DNA of 64,000 bases from Acidobacteriota bacterium. GTDB lineage: Bacteria; Acidobacteriota; Blastocatellia; Pyrinomonadales; Pyrinomonadaceae. Below the pieces are notes generated by a model. The model saw nothing but the letters and a program-made list of their open reading frames with translations. It had not been told where the DNA came from and searched no databases. Positions 48,958 through 56,828 of the stretch are shown here, one piece after another (positions within the stretch are counted from its first letter, which is position 1; every line of letters begins with the position of its first letter). The stretch spans positions 62,001 to 126,000 of the forward strand of contig JAOAPY010000034.1 in NCBI GenBank assembly GCA_025463135.1, in the 5' to 3' direction. Both the position numbers and the translations under genes were made by a program.

Positions 48958-49938
48958 ATGCCGGCCAGTTCAGCCAAAAAGCCTAACCTCAAACGCACGG
49001 CGCGCAAGGCTGGACCGTCAATTACGCCCGCAGAGTTCCTGACCATGAAAAAACCGAAGGGTGATCTGTTGCTGAAAGTGGATGGCCAGATCGTCTCGTT
49101 GACTTCGCTCGAACGCGTTTACTGGCCTGATGAAAAGCTCACCAAGTTCGACCTCCTGCGTTATTACCTGCTCGTCAGCGATTTGATCATGCCTATTCTG
49201 CGAGACCGACCGGCGATCCTGCAGCGCTGGCCTCGCGGCGTAAATGCGCCAATGTTTTTCCAACAGGACCTGGAGAGTGCGCCCGCTTTTATCAAGACCG
49301 TGCGGTTGACTAACCTTGAAGGGCGCGAGCTTGACTACGCGGTCTACACCACCTCCGCCTCACTGCTGCATTTTGTTAACCTGGGAACAATCGAGCAACA
49401 CCCCTGGCATTCAAACGTCAAGCGCCTTTCGAAGCCTGACTGGATTGCTATCGATCTGGATCCAAAGAAGGCGCCCTGGGCCAACGTGTTGCGTGTCGCG
49501 CTAACAGTAAAGACAGTTTGCGATGAACTGGGCTTGCAGTCCTTTCCCAAGACCTCCGGTTCGTCGGGAATGCATATCTATCTTCCCCTGAAACCTTTGA
49601 ACACTTATGAACGGGTGGCGGAGTTTGCGCGCTTGCTGGCAGCGGAAGTCGCCCATCGCGTTCCTCAGATCGCGACCGTTGAGCGCAGCATTGCCAAACG
49701 AAAAACCGACCAGGTCTATGTCGACGCGATGCAAAACGCGCGAGGCAAGAGCCTGGCTGCGGTGTTTACCGCGCGAGCGAGACCAAAGGCCACGGTATCG
49801 ATGCCGCTGACGTGGAAACAGGTGGAAAAGGGAGTGAAGATTTCTGACTTTACAATCGAGAATGTACCAGCGTTGATCGCGAAGAGTGGGAATCCCTGGA
49901 AGGATTTTTTTGACAGCCGGCAGACGCTTAAGCTTTGA
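48958..49938 (+). CDS. LigD-type primase-polymerase, stand-alone
   Basis: A 326-residue archaeo-eukaryotic-type primase-polymerase (AEP) of the LigD Pol family, used in non-homologous end joining to add or fill bases at DNA ends. Recognisable: VSLTSLERVYWPDEKLTKFDLLRYYLLV, RPAILQRWPRGVNAPMFFQQD, LLHFVNLGTIEQHPW, the metal-binding Asp pair in DWIAIDLDP (about residue 160), SGSSGMHIYLPL, and the C-terminal block ERSIAKRKTDQVYVDAMQNARGKS. The ligase and phosphoesterase domains of LigD are absent, and no ku gene is seen in the window. ATG 48958 is preceded by the repeat stem and has no clear ribosome-binding site. Confidence 0.92.
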   Translation: MPASSAKKPNLKRTARKAGPSITPAEFLTMKKPKGDLLLKVDGQIVSLTSLERVYWPDEKLTKFDLLRYYLLVSDLIMPILRDRPAILQRWPRGVNAPMFFQQDLESAPAFIKTVRLTNLEGRELDYAVYTTSASLLHFVNLGTIEQHPWHSNVKRLSKPDWIAIDLDPKKAPWANVLRVALTVKTVCDELGLQSFPKTSGSSGMHIYLPLKPLNTYERVAEFARLLAAEVAHRVPQIATVERSIAKRKTDQVYVDAMQNARGKSLAAVFTARARPKATVSMPLTWKQVEKGVKISDFTIENVPALIAKSGNPWKDFFDSRQTLKL

Positions 49939-50092
49939 GATAGTGGCGTACAACAGGCTGTCAACCTGTTGTTGAATTCGTTAGCATGCTGATTGCTCGT
50001 TGCGAAGACGCCGCAGGCCGGCAGCCGGCAGTACAAAAATAAGCGGCGAGCCGTTACCGACTCACCGCCCTAACGAACAATCATCTGTCGTC
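49939..50092. other. Spacer with a short hairpin between LigD-Pol and the OMP gene
   Basis: ACAACAGG / CCTGTTGT (49949-49971) is a perfect 8-bp stem with a 7-nt loop. A second G/C-rich inverted stretch (GCCGGCAGCCGGC) lies near 50015. Genes on both sides are convergent, so it may terminate both transcripts. Confidence 0.45.
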
Positions 50093-50728
50093 TTACTTGA
50101 TCTTCACGCCCGCTGAGAAGCGCAGGTTGTCTTCGCGCTTATGGCTGAAGAAGACCGGAATGTAGTCGACCTCACCGGCGCGAACATCGAAATGTTTTCC
50201 TGCTTTGATGTCCAGGCCGGCGCCAAAGCCCATCGCAAAAGCAGTCTCTTCTTTGTTCGTGCAGCTGATATCCTTGTCCGGGAATTTCGCCCGGTAATGC
50301 GCCGCGCCAAACAGCGCATGCGCGAAGGGAATGAGCGGAGTTGAATTGCGCCAGTTAAAGCGCGGTCCCATCAAAAAAGTGTAGCGTTGCAGTTTCGCGT
50401 TGAATGATTTGCCGCTGATGTTGTCCACCAGAGTGGTATCCGCAAAGGTAGCCGCAAAGTTGGCTACGATGCCCACGTGCTCATTCAGGTTGGCAACAAC
50501 TTCGCCTACCACGCCGTTGTGAGGAACGCGACGTTCAGAGCGAAAGTCCACTGCGGCAGTGCTGCCGTTAGGCAGGATGCGGCGTCCGGTGATATCGAGC
50601 CGGTCCGCGCCATTGTTGGCGCGCTCATGAGCATAGCCCACATAGAATTCCCAGTCAGAGTAGTTTTGCGCGAGGGTTGCGGGCGCAAAGGCAAGCGAGA
50701 CGGCAAGCAATAATAAAAGTTTACGCAT
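50093..50728 (-). CDS. Small outer-membrane beta-barrel protein
   Basis: A 211-residue protein with a signal peptide (MRKLLLLLAVSLAFAPATLAQ) and alternating hydrophobic strands typical of an 8-stranded OmpA/OmpW-like barrel (WEFYVGYAHERANN, FLMGPRFNWRNSTPLIPFAHALFG, DVRAGEVDYIPVFFS), ending with FSAGVKIK. ATG 50728 has a strong AGGAGG about 8 nt upstream; the frame upstream to 50788 has no signal-peptide character. It lies back to back with a TPR gene and shares a 129-bp divergent promoter region with it. Confidence 0.83.
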   Translation of the reverse strand: MRKLLLLLAVSLAFAPATLAQNYSDWEFYVGYAHERANNGADRLDITGRRILPNGSTAAVDFRSERRVPHNGVVGEVVANLNEHVGIVANFAATFADTTLVDNISGKSFNAKLQRYTFLMGPRFNWRNSTPLIPFAHALFGAAHYRAKFPDKDISCTNKEETAFAMGFGAGLDIKAGKHFDVRAGEVDYIPVFFSHKREDNLRFSAGVKIK

Positions 50729-50857
50729 TAAGCGGAATCCTCCTGGTTGTTTTTCCCATCGACACTCTTGGTGCAGATAGAGAAACAAGGAATCCGCACA
50801 AATTTCCCAGTTTTCCCTGCAATTACTCGTTTATCAAAAAGGGGACGTTCTTTTAAC

Positions 50858-51634
50858 ATGAAAACCTGGGACAGAGCAATAAAAAAATGGCTGATCGGGC
50901 TCTGCGCGTGCCTGGTCATGACGATGCCGTGCGCCGCTCAGCAGCCGGTAAAAGGTGGCAAGGAAGCACAGGTGCTTCTGGACCAGGGACAGACGGCATT
51001 CGAGCAGCGGCGGTACGACGATGCTTTGCGGGCCTTTACCCGTGTTTATGTTCTCTCGACCTCTCTGCCTCGAACTGCGTCCGTGGCGCAGTTGAAGATT
51101 GGGAACGTTTACATGGCGCTGCGAAAATTTGAAGCGGCCGCGACTGCTTTCCAGCGGTCGATCGCGAGCGATCCGTCTTTTGCTCTGGCCCACAATAACC
51201 TTGGCGAAGCTTTTGGTGAATTGCGCCAGTACAATCGCGCGCTGGAATTTTTTAACAAGGCCGTGGCACTGGATGCCAAGTTGCCGCGGGCGCGTTACAA
51301 CATCGGCATCACTTACGGCCGCCTCAACAACTTGAAATATGCCGAGTTTGTTTTCCGCCTGCTGGTTCGCGACAGTCCTGACTATGATCTGGGGCTTGAT
51401 GGTCTGGCGGTAACCCTGGCGAAATCCGGACGAGCCGCTGAAGCGATCCCTTTTCATCAAAAAGCAATCGGCCTTAATCCTCAGGAGCCTTCCTATTACT
51501 ACAACCTTGGGCTCAGCTATTTGATGGCCGGCTATACGGAAAAAGCACTCGAGCAACAAAAGAAATTACAGGTGCTGGCTCCGGAAGTCGCCAACCGCCT
51601 CGCCAGTGTGATCGTGAAGAAGCAGATGCGTTGA
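50858..51634 (+). CDS. Secreted TPR protein
   Basis: A 258-residue protein with an N-terminal signal or anchor segment (KKWLIGLCACLVMTMPCAAQ) and about five TPR units (for example GKEAQVLLDQGQTAFEQRRYDDALRAF, FALAHNNLGEAFGELRQYNRALEFFNKAV, PSYYYNLGLSYLMAGYTEKALEQQ). TPR proteins of this size usually bind other envelope proteins. ATG 50858 starts the signal segment. The next genes are on the opposite strand. There is no catalytic domain. Confidence 0.8.
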   Translation: MKTWDRAIKKWLIGLCACLVMTMPCAAQQPVKGGKEAQVLLDQGQTAFEQRRYDDALRAFTRVYVLSTSLPRTASVAQLKIGNVYMALRKFEAAATAFQRSIASDPSFALAHNNLGEAFGELRQYNRALEFFNKAVALDAKLPRARYNIGITYGRLNNLKYAEFVFRLLVRDSPDYDLGLDGLAVTLAKSGRAAEAIPFHQKAIGLNPQEPSYYYNLGLSYLMAGYTEKALEQQKKLQVLAPEVANRLASVIVKKQMR

Positions 51635-51639
51635 TGTTG

Positions 51640-51657
51640 CTCAGACTTCAGTCTGAG
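51640..51657. repeat. Short palindrome after the TPR gene
   Basis: CTCAGAC-TTCA-GTCTGAG is a perfect 7-bp stem just 6 bp after the stop codon; it could act as a transcript 3' end. It has no T-run. Confidence 0.4.
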
Positions 51658-51780
51658 TTCCATTCCCTGTCACTCAACACTGAAATCACCACAACGAAGA
51701 GTCACAGGCAAACCTTACTTGCTTGTTCTTACTTTGCGTGCTTTGCGCCTTTGCCGGGAAACAGTTTCCCGACTCACGTG

Positions 51781-54474
51781 CTACTCATAACGCAGCGCTA
51801 CCAGCGGATCGACTTTAGTCGCGCGCAGCGCCGGGATGAAGCAGGCCAGCAGCGCCACTGTTGTCAGAAGCAAGCTGACGATCACGAAAGTTGCCGGATC
51901 GGTTGTGCTCACGCCGTAGATCATCTTTGTCAGCAGTCGGGTCAGACCCAAAGCGGCGATAAGTCCCAGCGCCATTCCTCCCAGCGCCATTTTCATGCCG
52001 TGATTTAGAATGAGACGAAGAACGTCCCTGCGTTGCGCGCCCAGAGCGAGGCGGATCCCCAGTTCGTGCGTCCGCTGGCCCACCAGATACGAAATAACGC
52101 CGTAGAGTCCCAGGCTCGCCAGCAGCAGCGCCACCAACGCAAAAGCCTCCAGCAGAATCATCGAGAAGCGACGGTCCGCCAGTGTATCGGCGATCACCTC
52201 AGTCATCGTATGCGGCCTGGAGATGACATTCTGTTTGTTATGGTTTTGGACGACCCGGCGGATCGAATCGAGAGGCGCTGCCGGTCCGTTGTAAAGCGCC
52301 ACCACTCCCGCCCCAGTAGGCAGCGAGTTGTCCGACAACTGCCGAAATGGTTCGTAGAGCTGAGCCTGGAGCGATTGCGAGTCGTCGGAGTCGATACTCC
52401 ACTGCTTCACGTGCCCGACCACACCGACGATCTGCTGCGGATCCTGGCCGTCCTGACGGATGCGCTTGCCGACAGGGTTTGAGTCGCCAAAATATTTGCG
52501 GGCAAAGACCTCGTCAATCACTACGACCTGCTGAGATCGTTCATCATCCTGATTGCTGAAGAAACGGCCCTGCTTAAGCGGAATACCCATCGCCGTCAGA
52601 TATCCCGGCTCAACCCGGTAGACGAGCGCCATATTCATTTCGCTCTGACTCACCGGTTTTGGCTGGCCGTCGATCCAGAAAAACAGGTCGTCTTCACCTT
52701 GCAACGGGACCGCACCCGCCGAGAATGAAGCCGCCCGGACACCCGGAGTCGAGCTGATCCGATCACTGAGTTCGCGCAAAGCGGCACGAGTTGCCCCAGG
52801 GCCGGCAGCATTCATTGCTGGGGAAAGGCTGAGTGAGAAGGTCAACACACTGTCTGAACGAAATCCCGGATCGACGTTCCAAAGAGCGCTGAGACTGCGA
52901 ATCATTAATCCGGCTCCGATCAACAGGACCACCGCCAATGCCATCTCGACCGCAACCAGAGCGCCCTGTGCGCGGCTCCGGCTGCTCGCTCCGCGCCCGC
53001 CTTCCTTCAGTGTTTCCGACAAACGCCAACGCGAAGTCTTGAGCGCCGGCGCGAGGCCCGAGATAATTCCAGTGAAGAGCGAAATGAGCACCGTGAAAAT
53101 AAGGACGCGGGAATCCAGGCCCACCTCGGCAGCGCGTGGCAGCGTGGTGGGCAGCACGGAGAGCGCCGCCTGCATGCCCCAACCCGCAACCACCAGCCCC
53201 AGTGCGCCGCCGGCCAAAGCCAGCAACAGGCTCTCGGTGAGAGATTGGCGGAGCAAACGCCATTGTCCCGCGCCTAACGCCGCGCGAATCGCAAATTCGC
53301 GCGTCCGGCCGGTCGAGCGCGCGAGCAAAAGGTTATTGACATTGACGCACGCGATGAGCAGCACGAACCCGACCGCGCCAAGCAGCATCCACAGCGTCGG
53401 CCCGATGCCACCGATCATTCTTTCCTTGAGGGAAGACACTTTGGCGCCGTTGCCTCTGTTGGTGTCCGGGTAAGTTGCGGCCAGCCTTCCCATCACTCCG
53501 TTCAGATCGGCTTGCGCCTGTTCGATGCTGACGCCAGGCTTGAGCCGGCCGATTCCATGTAGTGCCAAAGCGGCGCTGCGAGTCTTTAGCGCGGGATTTT
53601 TCCACTGACCGATCGGCACATAGACGTCAGTGCCACGAAAGAGACTGAAGTTCGCGGGGATCACTCCGACAATCGTGTAGGTTCCGTCATCCAGCGTAAG
53701 ACTCTTGCCCAGAACATCCTGCGCAGCGCCAAACTTGCGCTGCCAAAGTTCTGCACTGATCAGGACCACGGGGCCGGCGCCGGGTTCATCCTCGCCCGGT
53801 GCCAGAGTTCGCCCCAGCGCAGGCTTTACGTCGAGTACGGAAAAGAAGTCAGCGGAGATCAAGCGGGCGCTGACGCGTTCGGCTTCACCTGTGCCCAGCA
53901 GACTGAAGCTGAACCCGCGCGAAATGGCCATGGCTGAAAACGTCCGGTTCTCTTTTTGCAAGTCGCGAAAATTCGGGTAAGGAATAGCGCCCCTGTCAAA
54001 ATTCGGCTTGCTCTGATCAAGCGTAACGAGTTGATCAGGTTGCGGAAAAGGCAGGGGGTTAAGCAGCACGCCATTCACCACCGAAAAGAGTGCCACGTTG
54101 GCGCCGATACCGAGCGCGAGCGTCAGCACGACTAAGGCTGTGAAGCCCGGGTTCTTTAGTAACGCGCGCGTACCGTGGCGCAAGTCCTGCCATAAGCCGG
54201 CAATCATGTTCGTACTCCTGTTGGTCCCGATAATGATTGGTTCCGGCCCAACGCGCCGCTCGATGCGACCGAGCTCGCTCACCAGCAAGTCGCTCTCACT
54301 TAATTCCGCGAGTGCAATATGAAAGGCGGCTTCTGGTGCGTTCCCCAGGGCAAGCAAGTCTTCATAACGATCTTCGAGGTGTTGGGACAATTCCTCGACG
54401 ATTTCCCCCTCGCGTTCGGGCGCAAGGTTCAAGCCGGCGAGTCGGTGCCTGATTTCTTCCTGCCATTCGGGCAT
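51781..54474 (-). CDS. Large MacB/FtsX-type permease of the ADOP group
   Basis: An 897-residue protein. The N-terminal soluble prefix domain (about 1-90, MPEWQEEIRHRLAGLNLAPE... LSQHLEDRYEDLLALG) is typical of acidobacterial 'duplicated orphan permease' (ADOP) proteins. Then come TM1 (NPGFTALVVLTLALGIGANVALFSVVN), a MacB periplasmic core, three helices, and a second complete FtsX-like unit (ALVAVEMALAVVLLIGAGLM to the C-terminal HELGIRLALGAQRRDVLRLIL). So two permease units are fused, and no ATPase gene is adjacent. The cognate ATPase and substrate are unknown. The PadR regulator gene lies 13 bp upstream and probably controls it. Confidence 0.9.
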   Translation of the reverse strand: MPEWQEEIRHRLAGLNLAPEREGEIVEELSQHLEDRYEDLLALGNAPEAAFHIALAELSESDLLVSELGRIERRVGPEPIIIGTNRSTNMIAGLWQDLRHGTRALLKNPGFTALVVLTLALGIGANVALFSVVNGVLLNPLPFPQPDQLVTLDQSKPNFDRGAIPYPNFRDLQKENRTFSAMAISRGFSFSLLGTGEAERVSARLISADFFSVLDVKPALGRTLAPGEDEPGAGPVVLISAELWQRKFGAAQDVLGKSLTLDDGTYTIVGVIPANFSLFRGTDVYVPIGQWKNPALKTRSAALALHGIGRLKPGVSIEQAQADLNGVMGRLAATYPDTNRGNGAKVSSLKERMIGGIGPTLWMLLGAVGFVLLIACVNVNNLLLARSTGRTREFAIRAALGAGQWRLLRQSLTESLLLALAGGALGLVVAGWGMQAALSVLPTTLPRAAEVGLDSRVLIFTVLISLFTGIISGLAPALKTSRWRLSETLKEGGRGASSRSRAQGALVAVEMALAVVLLIGAGLMIRSLSALWNVDPGFRSDSVLTFSLSLSPAMNAAGPGATRAALRELSDRISSTPGVRAASFSAGAVPLQGEDDLFFWIDGQPKPVSQSEMNMALVYRVEPGYLTAMGIPLKQGRFFSNQDDERSQQVVVIDEVFARKYFGDSNPVGKRIRQDGQDPQQIVGVVGHVKQWSIDSDDSQSLQAQLYEPFRQLSDNSLPTGAGVVALYNGPAAPLDSIRRVVQNHNKQNVISRPHTMTEVIADTLADRRFSMILLEAFALVALLLASLGLYGVISYLVGQRTHELGIRLALGAQRRDVLRLILNHGMKMALGGMALGLIAALGLTRLLTKMIYGVSTTDPATFVIVSLLLTTVALLACFIPALRATKVDPLVALRYE

Positions 54475-54487
54475 GGCTTGTTTCCTC

Positions 54488-54820
54488 TCAGACGGGATTG
54501 ATACCGGCTACCCGATCCAATGCGAGAAAGAAGTCTTTCCAGGTTTGGCGCTGCTGAACCAGTATCTTTTTTCCCGCAGCGGTTAGCTTATAGAAGCGGC
54601 GCCGTCGCTGGCCGGCCTTCTCGACCCAGCGGCCCTTTATCAAGCCGCGTTTTTCGAGACGATAGAGCAACGGATAAAGCGATGCGACATGGAATTGGAG
54701 CACCCCGTCCGAACGCTGCTCAATCAATTTCGCGATTTCATAGCCATGTCGCGGCCGGTCTTCCACCAACGCCAGAATCAGCATTTCCGTGCTGCCTCTT
54801 TTTACCTCATTATCCAGCAT
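54488..54820 (-). CDS. PadR family transcriptional regulator
   Basis: A 110-residue winged-helix repressor (RGSTEMLILALVEDRPRHGYEIAKLIEQRSDG, then HVASLYPLLYRLEKRGLIKGRW and RRRRFYKLTAAGKKIL). PadR proteins repress adjacent efflux or stress genes and often themselves. The neighbour, an ADOP permease, is its probable target. GGAG lies 7 nt before ATG 54820, inside an inverted repeat that is a good operator candidate. The C-terminus is short, as in the PadR-s1 subgroup. Confidence 0.93.
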   Translation of the reverse strand: MLDNEVKRGSTEMLILALVEDRPRHGYEIAKLIEQRSDGVLQFHVASLYPLLYRLEKRGLIKGRWVEKAGQRRRRFYKLTAAGKKILVQQRQTWKDFFLALDRVAGINPV

Positions 54821-54831
54821 ACGTTGTCTCC

Positions 54832-54852
54832 ATATATGGTGTCGCCATATAT
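54832..54852 (-). promoter_or_regulatory. PadR-type operator palindrome
   Basis: ATATATGG-TGTCG-CCATATAT: perfect 8-bp arms (54832-54839 and 54845-54852) around 5 nt, 12 nt before the PadR start. Its position and A/T-rich palindrome are typical of a site bound by a PadR dimer. It overlaps the ribosome-binding region of the regulator gene on the minus strand (GGAGAC). murA starts only 120 bp to the right and could be affected. Confidence 0.65.
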
Positions 54853-54971
54853 ACGCTCATTCGAGTACCAAATCAAGCTTCTTTTTTTGGCCCGCCCGCC
54901 GGGGCCTTGAGGCCGCACCGCGCCGTGCGTCCCTTTCACCTTTTCGGCTTTTCACTTAATCTGGTTTCGTC

Positions 54972-56288
54972 ATGGATAAGTTTCGCATCATCGGCGGGCG
55001 TCCTCTCAAAGGTCGAGTTTCCATCAGTGGCGCCAAAAATTCAGCGCTGCCTTGCATGGCCGCGGCCATTTTGACGCCCGAAAAAGTCACGCTGCACAAC
55101 ATTCCCTACGTGCGCGACATCATCACCCAGCGACGTTTGCTCGAGGACATTGGCGCTACTGTATTGACGCCGGAATTGCGCACGCATCAGATCTCCGCGG
55201 CGCACATTGAAATCTTTGAAGCGCCTTATGACCTGGTGAAGACGATGCGCGCTTCCGTATTGGCGCTGGGACCCCTGCTTGCGCGCTTTGGCAAAGCAAA
55301 GGTTTCCCTCCCGGGAGGTTGTGCCATCGGCACCCGTCCGATCGATTTGCACCTGGCCGGGTTCGAACAGCTTGGCGCTGAAGTAAAACTGGAAAAGGGC
55401 GATGTAGTGGCGCGGGCTCCGCGGGAGGGACGGCTGCGCGGGGCAGAAATTAATTTTGTCAAGGCCACCGTCACGGGCACGGAAAACCTGATGATGGCCG
55501 CCACTCTCGCGCGCGGCAGGACAACCCTCAACAATGCGGCTTGTGAGCCGGAAATTGTCGACCTCGCCGAACTGCTGAACAAGATGGGCGCTCGTATTCG
55601 CGGCGCCGGCACGTTTTCCATTCAAATCGAAGGCGTTGAGGCGTTGGGTGGCGCGGAACACACCATCATTCCCGATCGCATTGAGACAGGAACGTTTCTG
55701 ATCGCCGCCGCAATCACTCGCGGCGATCTGGAAATCAGGGATTGCCGCCCGGAACACTCGTCAGCGCTGATCGCGAAGCTGCGCGAGGTCGGTGTCGAAT
55801 TGGAAGAACTGAATCAGAGCACGCTGCGGGTCAGCGGTGATCCGGAACTCTCGGCGAGTGATGTCACGACCCAACCCCATCCCGGTTTTCCGACGGACAT
55901 GCAGGCCCAATACATGACGCTGATGACCCAGGCCAAAGGACGCTCGGCGATTGCCGAAACTGTCTTCGAAAATCGATTCATGCACGTGTCGGAACTTCAG
56001 CGCATGGGTGCGCGCATCAACATCGACGGCCATACCGCGACTGTCGATGGACCAGTGCAGCTGACCGGCGCGCCGGTACTGGCTTCGGACCTGCGCGCCT
56101 CTGCGTCACTCGTGTTGGCTGGTCTGGTGGCGGAAGGAGAGACAAGCGTCAGGCGCGTCTATCACATCGATCGCGGTTACGAAAGGATTGAAGCCAAGTT
56201 GCGCGCCGTCGGCGCCGATATCGAACGTATTCGCGAGTCGGTGACTGCGCCATTGCATGGTCAGGAGACCGATGCTGCGATTGCCTGA
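54972..56288 (+). CDS. murA: UDP-N-acetylglucosamine 1-carboxyvinyltransferase MurA
   Basis: A 438-residue EPSP-synthase-fold enzyme for the first committed step of peptidoglycan precursor synthesis (PEP transfer to UDP-GlcNAc) in the cytoplasm. N-terminal [23 protein letters not shown], the catalytic Cys117 in [12 protein letters not shown] (target of fosfomycin in this family), [13 protein letters not shown] and [28 protein letters not shown] are standard. The Cys is conserved, so sensitivity to fosfomycin is expected from the motif alone. The length is typical (about 420-440). Confidence 0.97.
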   Translation: MDKFRIIGGRPLKGRVSISGAKNSALPCMAAAILTPEKVTLHNIPYVRDIITQRRLLEDIGATVLTPELRTHQISAAHIEIFEAPYDLVKTMRASVLALGPLLARFGKAKVSLPGGCAIGTRPIDLHLAGFEQLGAEVKLEKGDVVARAPREGRLRGAEINFVKATVTGTENLMMAATLARGRTTLNNAACEPEIVDLAELLNKMGARIRGAGTFSIQIEGVEALGGAEHTIIPDRIETGTFLIAAAITRGDLEIRDCRPEHSSALIAKLREVGVELEELNQSTLRVSGDPELSASDVTTQPHPGFPTDMQAQYMTLMTQAKGRSAIAETVFENRFMHVSELQRMGARINIDGHTATVDGPVQLTGAPVLASDLRASASLVLAGLVAEGETSVRRVYHIDRGYERIEAKLRAVGADIERIRESVTAPLHGQETDAAIA

Positions 56289-56342
56289 ATGTCGACTTTT
56301 TTGAACACCATATCGAAAACTGGATTTGTATCCGCATTGCGC

Positions 56343-56390
56343 GCTTTGCGCCTCTGCGGGAAAGAACCTAATCCCGCAGAGTCGCAAAGC
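56343..56390. repeat. Perfect-type hairpin between murA and the HIT gene
   Basis: GCTTTGCGCCTCTGCGGG and its complement CCCGCAGAGTCGCAAAGC form a stem of about 17 bp with one mismatch and an A/T-rich loop of about 11 nt. It lacks a U-run, so it is more a repeat or processing site than an intrinsic terminator. A related phrase is at 51735-51768. Confidence 0.6.
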
Positions 56391-56465
56391 CGCAAAGAAC
56401 TCTCGCCAGCCGGACATAGTTTTGTGTTACCATGCGCGACTAGTTTGACCGTTCAATAACATACA

Positions 56466-56816
56466 ATGGCCGACAATCACTGCCTCTTCTGCAAAATAAT
56501 TTCCGGCGAAGTTCCTGCCGACCTGGTCCATCAGGACGAGCGCTGCATTACCATTCGCGACATTAACGCGCAGGCCCCGACGCACGTCCTCGTGATTCCA
56601 CGCGAACACATGGAATCTCTGGATGAAGCTTCGGGTCGCGATGAAGCGCTGCTGGGTCATCTGCTGCGCGTGGGCGCCCGCATCGCCAACGACGAAGGCC
56701 ACGGAGATAGCGGTTATCGTACTGTCATCAACACCGGCGCCGGCGCCGGGCAATCAGTCCCTCACCTGCACGTCCACCTGCTCGCCGGTCGGCCCATGAA
56801 CTGGCCGCCGGGTTAA
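56466..56816 (+). CDS. HIT family (histidine triad) protein
   Basis: A 116-residue HINT-type nucleotide hydrolase/transferase. The histidine triad HLHVHLLAG (about residues 99-107) is the catalytic motif; CLFCKIISGEVPADLVHQDE at the N-terminus, DINAQAPTHVLVIPREH and GYRTVINTGAGAGQSV are family blocks. Such proteins act on adenosine phosphoramidates. ATG 56466 is the only early start. It stands convergent to the large surface protein gene, 12 bp away. Confidence 0.94.
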   Translation: MADNHCLFCKIISGEVPADLVHQDERCITIRDINAQAPTHVLVIPREHMESLDEASGRDEALLGHLLRVGARIANDEGHGDSGYRTVINTGAGAGQSVPHLHVHLLAGRPMNWPPG

Positions 56817-56828
56817 TTAGTTCCAACC

